Shown piece by piece: positions 32,027-39,842 of a stretch of 64,000 bases of DNA. The DNA is from CAVSBT01 sp964609465 (GTDB lineage Bacteria > Chloroflexota > Dehalococcoidia > DSTF01 > JALHUB01): positions 9,258 through 73,257 of the forward strand of contig CAZSSQ010000001.1 in assembly GCA_964609465.1 (NCBI GenBank). The letters are read 5' to 3'. Under the pieces are notes generated by a model. That model had not been told where the DNA came from. It worked only from the letters and a program-made list of their open reading frames with translations, and ran no database searches. The first letter of the stretch is position 1. Every line of letters begins with the position of its first letter. Position numbers and translations under genes: made by a program.

Positions 32027-33886
32027 TTACGCTTTCTCGGTGACCTTGTACTCCAGCCGCTTTCCCAGGGCGAGGCGGATCTGCGCGTCCAGGGCCGGCA
32101 GGGCCCCGAAGAGGAACGTGATGGCAGCCATGAAGAACCACTGGGCGTACTGGATCGGGAAGAGCCACGCTGGGAAGGTGGGCGGACGGCGGGGCCGCAT
32201 GATGACGCCATCCATGACTACCATCGCGATCAGGGGCACGGAGCAAGTAAAGAGAATCTTGGTGGAGGCGAACACGAACCAGGCCGGCATGGTTTTGACC
32301 CCGAAGAAGTAGAAGACCAGCCACGGCGCCAATCGACCGGTGGTGATGAGGAACCACTGACTGGACCAGAGGACGTGGTTCTCGAAGAGGCTCCAGGTGC
32401 GGCGGAGGCGGCGCAGGAAGGGGATCTCAGGATGAGCGAAGAAGTGCCTTATGGCGTATGGGATGTCTGAGGCGCCCCAGGCGTGGCGGCGCGCCTGCTG
32501 GTAGTGAGCGTAGAACGTCTTCAGGTAGCTTTCGCTGCGCACGCCGTCGTTGCCCACCGGCAGGAAGATGGGCTCTACGTCCACCTCGCCGCCGAGGTTG
32601 AAGAAGCACTTGAGGAACATGTGCCAGTCCTCAGGCACCACATCCACGTCCCAGTAGCCGACCTCGCGGGCCATTCGGAAGCTGAGACTGTAGGTGGATT
32701 GGGGGAAGAGCACCCGGTGCTTGCGCGCCAGCCGGTTGAGGTGGTTCAATCCGCCCAGGCCGTTGGGGATGCGCAGGGGGGCGGGGACATCCCATATGTT
32801 GTTGTACAGGAGGACCGGCCCCTGCCAGAAGCGGCGGTAGCGCTGCGGGTGGGTGGCGAACTTGTAGGCCAGGCAACTGAAGTAGTGCGGATGGAAGAGG
32901 GTATCGGCGTCGCAACTGGTGATGGTCAGGCGGTCGATATCGTGGCCCATCTCCTCCACGAGGCGGCGCTCGATGTGGCGAGCGGCCCAGGACTCGTTGG
33001 AGGACTTGCCGCGCACCTCGCCCGGGATGTTGCCCGGGTGGAAGGTGGCGAACATGCCGGCAAAGCTGTCGCCGAACTCCTTGTGGAGCCGAAGCGCCTT
33101 CCTCCGGCAGCCCGGCTCCGCTTCCTCCATCGCCAGGACAACAAAGAGCTGTTCCCGGGCCACGTCTGACTCCGCCAGCTTGGAGAGGGTGGCGGCCAGT
33201 TTGGCGACGCTCTCTTTGTAAGTGGGGATGACCACTACGTGACGGATGTCTTCCCAGCGAAGGTAGGTCTTGCCCCGGGCCCGCGCATCCTCATAACGGG
33301 CCCGCCAGTCTGTCCTCGCTTCGCGGCGGAGGAGCCGGTAGCCCTTGATGCAGTGAAAGGCTGTGTTATAGGAGCGCCACACCCAGTAGCAGTCGAATCC
33401 CAGTAGCAACACGGTGAGCGGCAAGGGCAGCCACAGCGCTCCCCAGCCCAGCGAGCTGATAAGGAGAAGGGCAGCGACCAGGGGAAGGGCCTGCAGGGCC
33501 CGCTGTAGCCAGCGGTCCAGGCGCGAGGTCGGCACGTAGGTCGACAGCGACTCTGGCAGGGGATGGGGGAGGGTGGCTGGCGGCGCGCCTGGGCTGTACG
33601 GCGCCGGTGGATGTAGGATCGCCTCTTCCGCCGTGAGTGCCGGCACCCTGGTAGGGACGATGAACCCGGGGGCAGATGATCCATTCCGACGGGTGACAGG
33701 TCTGGGCGCCTCCAGGACCTCGACGCCCGCTCGGGAGCCATTGCCCGAGTGGGGAGCCCGCCCGGAAGGCTGGGGTTCCCACGGTGCCAGATAGGTCGCA
33801 GTAGTTGGGAGCGGTTTCAATGAGGCGTCAGGCTTGCGGGCCAAGAACGAGCCCGCGCCTCGCGCCCCGGGGCGGCCCACACGCAA
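32027..33886 (-). CDS. Processive-type GT2 membrane glycosyltransferase under c-di-AMP riboswitch
   Basis: 619 residues from a TTG at 33886, 8 nt after AAGGAG; later starts are possible because residues 1-120 are low-complexity. Membrane helices flank a GT-A domain (about 135-175 and 480-600). Catalytic motifs: HVVVIPTYKES, SCDADTLFHP (DxD), PEDWHMFLKC (ED) and QQARRHAWG, where the QxxRW motif of cellulose/hyaluronan synthases has His for Trp. It likely extends or loads a surface glycan. A ydaO-type c-di-AMP aptamer and a terminator-like hairpin occupy its leader, linking the enzyme to cell-wall or osmotic signalling. Confidence 0.82.
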   Translation of the reverse strand: MRVGRPGARGAGSFLARKPDASLKPLPTTATYLAPWEPQPSGRAPHSGNGSRAGVEVLEAPRPVTRRNGSSAPGFIVPTRVPALTAEEAILHPPAPYSPGAPPATLPHPLPESLSTYVPTSRLDRWLQRALQALPLVAALLLISSLGWGALWLPLPLTVLLLGFDCYWVWRSYNTAFHCIKGYRLLRREARTDWRARYEDARARGKTYLRWEDIRHVVVIPTYKESVAKLAATLSKLAESDVAREQLFVVLAMEEAEPGCRRKALRLHKEFGDSFAGMFATFHPGNIPGEVRGKSSNESWAARHIERRLVEEMGHDIDRLTITSCDADTLFHPHYFSCLAYKFATHPQRYRRFWQGPVLLYNNIWDVPAPLRIPNGLGGLNHLNRLARKHRVLFPQSTYSLSFRMAREVGYWDVDVVPEDWHMFLKCFFNLGGEVDVEPIFLPVGNDGVRSESYLKTFYAHYQQARRHAWGASDIPYAIRHFFAHPEIPFLRRLRRTWSLFENHVLWSSQWFLITTGRLAPWLVFYFFGVKTMPAWFVFASTKILFTCSVPLIAMVVMDGVIMRPRRPPTFPAWLFPIQYAQWFFMAAITFLFGALPALDAQIRLALGKRLEYKVTEKA

Positions 33887-33917
33887 AAAGGTCGCTCCTT
33901 AGTCGGACTCGACCTTT
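33885..33917 (-). terminator. Terminator-like expression platform overlapping the ribosome site
   Basis: On the minus strand AAAGGTCG (33917-33910) pairs with CGACCTTT (33894-33887), followed by a T-run ending at 33885. The 15-nt loop contains AAGGAG, the ribosome site of the GT2 gene, and the T-run abuts the TTG start. The stem could stop transcription or hide translation signals when the aptamer is bound. Confidence 0.6.
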
Positions 33918-33920
33918 CCT

Positions 33921-34046
33921 TAGCCTGCGGGGTTAGCTGACGGGTTAGGGCGAAAGGCTACCCTTCCCGGTTGCCCGGGATTAACCCCTTCAGTGCTGGG
34001 TCCCCCGCCTCCCGCGCCTCCTTGCGGGAGCTCGGCAGTGGGGCTC
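33921..34046 (-). ncRNA. Cyclic di-AMP riboswitch (ydaO-yuaA type)
   Basis: Read on the minus strand the region contains GCCGAGCTCC, a GC stem, GGCGGGGGACCCA, AAGGGGTTAATCC, then AAGGGTAGCCTTTCGCCC and AACCCGTCAGCTAACCCCGC. The last blocks match the hallmark 3' consensus of ydaO aptamers (AGGGTxACCTTTCCGxCCCGTCAGCTAACCTCG) almost letter for letter, and the GGxGGAC-CCA and GGGGTxAAT blocks are in the right order. These RNAs bind c-di-AMP and usually turn off wall-remodelling, osmolyte or transport genes. The downstream gene is a GT2. Boundaries are approximate; recognised from memory of the consensus. Confidence 0.88.
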
Positions 34047-34203
34047 AACGATGTGCCTGGATCATGCTAACGCACTACGGCGCGCTAATCAAGGGCATGA
34101 TTGAGGACCTGTCAGCGAAGTCGGCCGGTGGGAATGCCCGCCGCTGCCGGTCCGTCCCGGCGGCTCGCCTGGCCGCCTCAAGCCGCAACACCTCACGCCC
34201 CAG
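34047..34203. other. Leader upstream of the riboswitch / downstream of beta-glucosidase
   Basis: Together with the riboswitch this makes a 317-bp gene-free stretch. The beta-glucosidase ends at 34204 on the same strand. No clear promoter hexamers are seen; ATGATC and TTAGCATGAT around 34063-34073 are the only AT-rich spots that could hold a -10. Confidence 0.4.
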
Positions 34204-35544
34204 CTAGTACTCCACACGGTTGGCAGCGATGACGTCCCGGTACCAGCGGCCGCTCTTCTTGATGATGCGACGCTGGGTGGGATAGTCCACGTACACGAGC
34301 CCGAAGCGCTGGCTGTAGCCAAAGGTCCACTCGAAGTTGTCCATGAGGGTCCAGGCGTAGTAGCCGCGCACGTCGGCGCCGTCCTGAATGGCCCGTCCCA
34401 CCTGGGCGATGTAGTTCCGGTAGTATCTGACCCGCCGGTCGTCATTCACGACGCCCTTCTCATCGGGGCCGTCGCTGTAGGAGCAGCCGTTCTCCGTGAC
34501 GTAGATGGGCCGTCGGTAGTCGTTCCAGATTCGCATGATGGCTTGGTGTATGGCCTCCGGGTATGCCTCCCAGCCCATCTCTGTCCGTTCCGCGTCAGGC
34601 GGGTGAATTATGCGGGCGCCCAGGTTAACGTCTTCCGGGTCGTGGGCGACCACGTTGCGGGTGTAAAGGTTAATGCCTATGAAGTCCAGGGGCGCCTTGA
34701 CGATCTCCATGTCGCCGGGCTGCACGCCCAGCCGCTCCAAGGGGCTGCCCGCGACGTAGGCATCGGGGTAACGGCCGTTCTGGGCGGTCTCCAGGAACCA
34801 GACGTTGCCGAAGCCGTGCAGGCGCTCGGCGGCGGCGCGATCCTCCTCGCCGTCGGTGGCGGGGTAGATGCCACTCATGTTGAAGGCGCTGCCCACGGCC
34901 TCCACCTTGCCCGTAGCACGCACGGCGCGAACGGCCAGCCCCTGGGCCAGGTTGGCGATGTGGGTGGTCCGCACCGCTATCGAGGGCTCACGGATGCCGG
35001 GCGGGTGGATGCCCCACATGTGGCCCAGCACGGTGAAGACCCAGGGCTCGTTGAAGATGAGCCAGGTCTTGACGCGATCGCCCAGATGCTCCACGACGGC
35101 GGCGCAGTAGTCGGCGAAGTGCTGGGCGGTGTCGCGGTTCTCCCAGCCTCCCTCGTCCTGCAGGGTCTGGGGCAGGTCCCAGTGGTACAGCGTCGGCAGA
35201 GGGGCGATGCCGGCCGCCAGCAGCTCGTCGACCAGCCGGCTGTAGAAGTCGAGGCCCTTCTGGTTCCCCTGTCCTTTGCCCTGGGGGAAGATGCGGGGCC
35301 AGGAGATGCTGAAGCGGTAGCTCTTCAGGCCCAGCTCCTTCATGAGGGCCACGTCCTCCCGATAGCGATGGTAGTGGTCGCAGGCCACGTCGCCGGTGTC
35401 GCCGTCCTTGATGCGGCCCGGCGTGTGACAGAAGCGGTCCCAGATAGACTCGCCCTTCCCGTCCTCGTTCCAGGCGCCCTCGATCTGGTACGAGGAGGTG
35501 GCGCAGCCCCAGACGAACCCCTTGGGAAACTCCGCGATCGGCAT
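34204..35544 (-). CDS. Family 1 glycoside hydrolase (beta-glucosidase)
   Basis: 446 residues from ATG 35544, chosen because MPIAEFPKGFVWGCATSSYQIEGAW is the classical GH1 start and a strong AGGGAGGAAAG site precedes it. Acid/base Glu166 is in FNEPWV and nucleophile Glu351 is in YVTENGC. Other conserved elements: HYHRYREDVALMKELGLKSYRFSISWPRIFPQG and HWDLPQTLQDEGGW. A cytoplasmic TIM barrel that hydrolyses beta-glucosides or galactosides with retention. It stands alone, transcribed toward the c-di-AMP-controlled GT2. Confidence 0.93.
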   Translation of the reverse strand: MPIAEFPKGFVWGCATSSYQIEGAWNEDGKGESIWDRFCHTPGRIKDGDTGDVACDHYHRYREDVALMKELGLKSYRFSISWPRIFPQGKGQGNQKGLDFYSRLVDELLAAGIAPLPTLYHWDLPQTLQDEGGWENRDTAQHFADYCAAVVEHLGDRVKTWLIFNEPWVFTVLGHMWGIHPPGIREPSIAVRTTHIANLAQGLAVRAVRATGKVEAVGSAFNMSGIYPATDGEEDRAAAERLHGFGNVWFLETAQNGRYPDAYVAGSPLERLGVQPGDMEIVKAPLDFIGINLYTRNVVAHDPEDVNLGARIIHPPDAERTEMGWEAYPEAIHQAIMRIWNDYRRPIYVTENGCSYSDGPDEKGVVNDDRRVRYYRNYIAQVGRAIQDGADVRGYYAWTLMDNFEWTFGYSQRFGLVYVDYPTQRRIIKKSGRWYRDVIAANRVEY

Positions 35545-35754
35545 TCTCTTTCCTCCCTGCCTTCCCCGAGGCGGTGATCGGCCGAGCCCTATGGTACCGC
35601 CGTCGGCGCTTAGGCAGAACTGAGCGCCCCAGGCTGGTCGGGAGACCAGCCCGCCCCCGGCAAAGAGCCGCGTCCGTTCAATAGCGCCCGTGCTCGCGCG
35701 CCGCCCTCGCCAGGGCGAAGGGGGTCCATTTGGCTGTTGCGCCATCGGCCTTGA

Positions 35755-35783
35755 TTGACTAGAGTCTGGTGGGTGTCTATGAC
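35755..35783 (+). promoter_or_regulatory. Sigma-70-type promoter for SDR gene
   Basis: TTGACT at 35755-35760, 17-bp spacer, TATGAC at 35778-35783, 35 bp before the GTG start at 35819. Good match in spacing and -35, moderate in -10. Confidence 0.45.
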
Positions 35784-35818
35784 CGCGAAGCATAAACGCA
35801 AGAAGGAGGTCTCATACC

Positions 35819-36739
35819 GTGGCAGATAGACTGAAGGGCCGCGTAGCCATCGTTACCGGGGCGGGACGAGGCATCGGACGCGGCGAAGCGCTGGCCCTCG
35901 CCTCCGAGGGTGCCATCGTCATCATCAACGACGTCGGCGGCGGGGTCGACGGATCGGGGGCGATGAGTGGCCCTGCTGACGACGTGGCGAACGAGATCAA
36001 GAAGATGGGCGGCCAGGCCATGGCGAACTACGACAGTATCGTCGAGTACGCCACCGGCGAGAAGCTCGTCAAGCAGGCTCTGGACAACTTCGGCAAGCTG
36101 GACATCGTCGTCAACAACGCCGGCATCCTCCGCGACCGCATGATCTTCAACATGGCCGAAGAGGAGTTCGACGCTGTCCTCGCCGTCCACGTCAAGGGGC
36201 ACTTCAACCTGATGAGGCACGCCTGCACGTACTTCCGGCAGGCCCGCCAGCCGGGAGTCATCGTCAACACCTCCTCCACGTCGGGGCTGGGGAACGTCGG
36301 CCAGACCAACTACGCCGCGGCGAAAGAGGGCATCGTTGGCATGACGCGCACGGTGGCGCGGGAGATGGGCCGCTTCGGCGTGCGCGTCAACGCCATCCGT
36401 CCCATGGCCGCCACCCGCCTCACCCTGAGCGACGACATGCGCCAGCGGGCTGCGCGGGCCGGCGAGGCGGGTTTGGCGATGCTTGCCGAGCTGGAGAAGC
36501 AGACGCCGGAGGAGATCGGCCCCTTCGTGGCCTGGCTGTGCAGCGATGAGGCGGCGAACATCAACGGCCGCACGTTCCTGGTCCGCGCCGGCTACATCGG
36601 GCTGTACTCCGAGCCGGAGATCGTAGCCGCTGTGGAGACGGACAAGCCCTGGACGGTGGACCTGGTCTCGCAGCTCGTGCGCAAGCCGGTGACGGCGAAC
36701 CTGGTGAACGAGTGGCCGCTCCAGCCGCCGAAGGAGTAA
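35819..36739 (+). CDS. Short-chain dehydrogenase/reductase (MFE-type)
   Basis: 306 residues; GTG start 10 nt after AGGAGG. Cofactor motif VTGAGRGIGRGEALALASEGA, NNAG, then catalytic Ser (NTSSTSGLGNVGQTN), Tyr and Lys (YAAAKEGIVGMT). The extended IINDVGGGVDGSG loop after beta-2 resembles the SDR domain of peroxisomal multifunctional enzyme type 2 (3-hydroxyacyl-CoA dehydrogenase), so an acyl-CoA substrate is plausible. It is longer than a simple SDR by a C-terminal extension (about 255-306). Monocistronic, closed by the hairpin at 36771. Confidence 0.88.
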   Translation: MADRLKGRVAIVTGAGRGIGRGEALALASEGAIVIINDVGGGVDGSGAMSGPADDVANEIKKMGGQAMANYDSIVEYATGEKLVKQALDNFGKLDIVVNNAGILRDRMIFNMAEEEFDAVLAVHVKGHFNLMRHACTYFRQARQPGVIVNTSSTSGLGNVGQTNYAAAKEGIVGMTRTVAREMGRFGVRVNAIRPMAATRLTLSDDMRQRAARAGEAGLAMLAELEKQTPEEIGPFVAWLCSDEAANINGRTFLVRAGYIGLYSEPEIVAAVETDKPWTVDLVSQLVRKPVTANLVNEWPLQPPKE

Positions 36740-37075
36740 GCTGGTTTCCTGGCGATCGATTGCCAAGTCTGGAGGGGGCGCGCAGCGCCCCCTCCGGCTC
36801 TGTGGGCTGGCCTGGCGGCTGTCTTCCCAGCCGTGACGTTAAGTCGGGCTTGATCGGGGCCGCCTTGCCGTCCAGGACGAGGTCGGCGGACGCCGCAGTG
36901 GCTGCCGTCCCCACACCTGACGCCCGTCAATCACTGACCCTGGTGCCCAACGCGTGAGTGGTCTATCCTGCCGCCGGAGGGAGACAACCGACGCCGGTGC
37001 TCTGGGTTGAGCGTCGAAGGGCCCTGCCCGATGGGACCGGGCAGCCGCCAACCTGTCACAGTAGGGGGTATGGAG
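36740..37075. other. 336-bp intergenic region after SDR gene
   Basis: It contains the terminator hairpin at 36771-36795 and otherwise no supported gene. Short open frames in it are GC-driven. The EamA gene's ribosome site lies at its right end. Confidence 0.5.
36771..36795. terminator. Strong 10-bp GC hairpin after SDR gene
   Basis: GGAGGGGGCG (36771-36780) pairs perfectly with CGCCCCCTCC (36786-36795) around CGCAG, 31 bp after the SDR stop. No T-run follows, so it is a GC-type terminator or 3' stabiliser. Confidence 0.55.
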
Positions 37076-37495
37076 ATGCGTGCTGACGTTGTGGGGCTGG
37101 CCGCCGCCGCCATTGTCGCCTGGGGGACATGGGGAGTCTTCAGCAAGCTAGCCATCGACCGGATCGACCAGCAGGTGATGGTGTGGGGCAGTCTCATCGT
37201 TGTCCCCGCGATCATCCTCATATATCTGGGCGCCGCCGGCCACCTTGTTCCGCTAGAGATGCATGCCGCCGGCATAACCTACGCTGCGCTCGGCGGCGTT
37301 GGTGCGGCTCTAGGCACCGTCTGCTTCTATCTGCTGCTGGCGCGAGAGCGCGCCTCGCTGGCTGTGCCCATGACCTCCCTGTACCCGGCGCTCACGGTCA
37401 TTCTCTCGGTCCTGTTCCTCAAGGAGCAGTTGAACGGCGTCCACATTCTGGGCATCTTCTTCGCCCTGGCGGCGGTGGCTCTTCTCAGCCGGTGA
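37076..37495 (+). CDS. Single-domain EamA/DMT-family transporter
   Basis: 139 residues from ATG 37076, which has AGGGGG at a suitable distance; ATG 37070 is two codons earlier, and a longer frame to 37007 is not needed. It has five predicted helices; EamA features include WGTWGVFSKLAIDRID at the start and MTSLYPALTVILSVLFLKEQLNGVHILGIFFALAAVALL at the end. Single-domain members work as dimers, like small multidrug resistance proteins, to move small metabolites. The VOC-protein gene follows 26 bp downstream. Confidence 0.78.
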   Translation: MRADVVGLAAAAIVAWGTWGVFSKLAIDRIDQQVMVWGSLIVVPAIILIYLGAAGHLVPLEMHAAGITYAALGGVGAALGTVCFYLLLARERASLAVPMTSLYPALTVILSVLFLKEQLNGVHILGIFFALAAVALLSR

Positions 37496-37521
37496 AGGCC
37501 GCAAGTAGGAGCGTGTTGGCC

Positions 37522-37983
37522 ATGAACCCTGACGACGTGAAGCAACAGCTCAAATTGCCCGACGTGAGCCAGATCGGCGTGGTGGTGGAGGACCTGGACC
37601 GCGCGATAGCCTTCTACCAGTCCACCTTTGGACTGGGTCCGTTCCGGATCCAGGAGGCGGAGGCGCCCAATGTCTGGGACCGCGGCAAGGAGAAACGTAT
37701 CAAGGCCCGGCTGGGCTTCACCACCCTGGGCCAGGTCGAGATCGAGTTCATCAACATTATCGAGGGCGATAGCATGCACCTCGAGTTCCTGCGCGAACAC
37801 GGGGAGGGCCTGCACCACTTGGGCTTCAAGGTGAAGGATTTCCAGGCCAAGCTGGAGCAGGCGAAGGCCATGGGGTTCGAGGTGCTCCAGACGGGCCCGC
37901 TCGGACGGTTCTATGCCTACCTGGATACCCGTCGCTGCGGCGGCATCATCGTCGAACTCATCGAGGACATCGAGATGGGGTAG
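37522..37983 (+). CDS. VOC/glyoxalase-fold protein (methylmalonyl-CoA epimerase-like)
   Basis: 153 residues from ATG 37522; in-frame GTG 37513 and TTG 37516 are alternatives. Two beta-alpha-beta-beta-beta modules: SQIGVVVEDLDRAIAFYQSTFGLGPF and LHHLGFKVKDFQAKLEQAKAMGFEV. Compared with methylmalonyl-CoA epimerase the first metal ligand (usually His in DHIGI) is Gln, while His in HHLGF and the last Glu in IIVELIE are kept. The long insert WDRGKEKRIKARLGFTTLGQVEIEFINII is common in this subfamily. It may act as an epimerase, lyase or binding protein. Confidence 0.8.
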   Translation: MNPDDVKQQLKLPDVSQIGVVVEDLDRAIAFYQSTFGLGPFRIQEAEAPNVWDRGKEKRIKARLGFTTLGQVEIEFINIIEGDSMHLEFLREHGEGLHHLGFKVKDFQAKLEQAKAMGFEVLQTGPLGRFYAYLDTRRCGGIIVELIEDIEMG

Positions 37984-38100
37984 CGGCGGTTCAAGGGGAC
38001 GTAGCCGGAGCGGCGAAGTCCGCTGTTCGCGAATCTACTCGTGGTGTGGACCTGTTCGACAGCGGGCGACTGTGAACAGCGGCCGATGCCGCCAGGGCCA

Positions 38101-38109
38101 TGCTATAAT
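38101..38109 (+). promoter_or_regulatory. Extended -10 promoter before split-barrel protein gene
   Basis: TGCTATAAT is a perfect extended -10 (TGn plus TATAAT) 27 bp before the ATG at 38137, giving a very short leader. No clear -35 is present, as is usual for extended -10 promoters. Confidence 0.55.
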
Positions 38110-38136
38110 CGCCCTTGCCCGACTGGAGCCATCTGA

Positions 38137-38553
38137 ATGCCGCTATCGGAAGCCCAGCGAGAGTCCTTTCTCAGGGAAGCGCGGGTGGCCGCTCTGGGCA
38201 CTGTAGGCGCTGATGGAACCCCGCATGTCGTGCCGGTATGGTACGAGTACGCCGGCGGCAGGTTCTACCTCATCAGCGGCAGCGGCGCAGCCAAGGCAAG
38301 ACACATCCGGCAGGGCAGCCGCGCGAGCCTGTGCATTGATGACCGCACGGCGCCCTACAAGGCGGTGGTGGTCTGGGGGAAGGCGTCCATCAGCGAAGAG
38401 GGCGTGCGGGAGATGGCCCATCGGATCGCTCAACGGTACCTGGGGCCGGAGGAGGGCGCCAAGGAGGCGGAGACCTGGCTGGCGGCGCCCTGCGTCGTCA
38501 TCGAGGTGACTCCGGAAAGGCTGATCTCCTGGGACTACGCGCAGGAGGGGTGA
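38137..38553 (+). CDS. PPOX-family FMN/F420-binding split-barrel protein
   Basis: 138 residues, typical of PPOX-class F420- or FMN-dependent enzymes. The core reads VAALGTVGADGTPHVVPVWYEYAGGRFYLISGSGAAKARHIRQGSRASLCIDD, with the K-x-R/H-x-I phosphate-binding segment characteristic of split-barrel flavin/F420 proteins. The C-terminal VVIEVTPERLISWDY is a standard ending. Which cofactor is used cannot be told. The M24 gene follows after 4 bp, so the pair is an operon with the promoter at 38101. Confidence 0.82.
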   Translation: MPLSEAQRESFLREARVAALGTVGADGTPHVVPVWYEYAGGRFYLISGSGAAKARHIRQGSRASLCIDDRTAPYKAVVVWGKASISEEGVREMAHRIAQRYLGPEEGAKEAETWLAAPCVVIEVTPERLISWDYAQEG

Positions 38554-38557
38554 GAAG

Positions 38558-39739
38558 ATGAGCACCCACGTCGACTATCCAGCCAGACTGAGAAAGATTC
38601 AGGACAGGATGGGCGAGCAAGGTATCGACGCCCTGATCGCCACCAGGTTGAGTACCGTGGGCTACGTATTCGGCACCTTCGTCCCCTGGAGGGGGATTGC
38701 GGTCATCCCCAGGGAAGGGGAGCCGGAGCTCTTCGTGCTGGCTCTCGACGCGGAGCGCGTCAAGGACGAGAGTTTCTACAAAGGCGTGCAGCCGGTGGGC
38801 CCCTTGCCCGGGATGCTGATGTGGGAACGCATCACGTCATCGATTCAGGCCAAGGGGCTTGAGAAGGGGGCCATTGGCGTCGAGCTGGGCCACTCGCCGA
38901 TCAGGATCGAGACGTTCCTCCTGGCGAGCGAGTACGAGCTCCTGCGGAGCGGCTTCCCCCATGCCTCCCTCAAGAACGCGACCGACTTGCTGAACGAGCT
39001 CTTCCTGCTCAAGGACGAGGCCGAGATCGCGCTCTTCCGGCGGGCGGGCGAGATCTGCGACCTGGGGATGGCGGCGGTGCTGGCGGAGATAGAGGTCGGC
39101 ATGACGGAGACGGAGGTCGCCGGCATCGCCGAATACGCGATGCGGCAGGCCGGCAGCGAGCTGAACTGGAGCTTCACGGGCGGGCAGGAGATAGCTTCTG
39201 GCTACCGCACGGCCTATGTTTGGGGCGGCTGCACCCCGCCGACGCGGAAACGGATCCAGCCGGGGGACAACGTGGTCATCGACCTCCACTGCATGTATGA
39301 CCTCTATCTGGGCGACCTGTCGCGTAACGCTATCATGGGGGAGCCGACCGCCGAGCAGAAGAAGCTGTCGTCGGCCTTTGTCGCCACCTGCAACCACCTG
39401 CTGGACAGCCTGAAGGCGGGGGTGACGCTCGGCGAGGTGGCGCAGAAGATGGACACCTTCCTGGACGAGATCGGCTACCGCCAGTATGCCCTCCCGGGCT
39501 ATGGCCACGGCATCGGCATCCTGGGGAACGAATGGTACCCGGCCATCGCCAACTCGACTGCCCCCTACGAGTCGGGGGCTGACCTGCTGCTCCAGCCGAA
39601 CATGGTGCAGGTAGCGGCGATAGTGCTCAACAAGCCGGGCGTGGGCGGGTTCAGGATGGAGACGCCCATCCTCATCACCGAGGATGGCAGCGAGCCGCTC
39701 AGCAAGACGCCGGTGGAGCCGGCGATCATTCGGGCGTAG
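38558..39739 (+). CDS. M24-family (Xaa-Pro aminopeptidase/creatinase-like) protein
   Basis: 393 residues. The N-terminal creatinase-type domain (1-150) is followed by a pita-bread domain. Metal ligands D242 and D253 (VIDLHCMYDLYLGDLSRN), H317 (GYGHGIGI) and the last E368 (RMETP) are present, but the fourth ligand, normally Glu in a TIEPG-type strand, is absent (NMVQVAAIVLNKPG). The enzyme may therefore be a metal-independent or mono-metal creatinase-like hydrolase rather than a true peptidase. It lies 4 bp after the split-barrel gene. Confidence 0.82.
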   Translation: MSTHVDYPARLRKIQDRMGEQGIDALIATRLSTVGYVFGTFVPWRGIAVIPREGEPELFVLALDAERVKDESFYKGVQPVGPLPGMLMWERITSSIQAKGLEKGAIGVELGHSPIRIETFLLASEYELLRSGFPHASLKNATDLLNELFLLKDEAEIALFRRAGEICDLGMAAVLAEIEVGMTETEVAGIAEYAMRQAGSELNWSFTGGQEIASGYRTAYVWGGCTPPTRKRIQPGDNVVIDLHCMYDLYLGDLSRNAIMGEPTAEQKKLSSAFVATCNHLLDSLKAGVTLGEVAQKMDTFLDEIGYRQYALPGYGHGIGILGNEWYPAIANSTAPYESGADLLLQPNMVQVAAIVLNKPGVGGFRMETPILITEDGSEPLSKTPVEPAIIRA

Positions 39740-39842
39740 CGGCGGACGGTCGGGCGTACCCGCGCCTATCTCAACCTGCTGAGGCCCTCGATGCTGTGAG
39801 GAGCGCGGGGCGGATCATCACGGCGGGAACGCCAGGGGGTGG

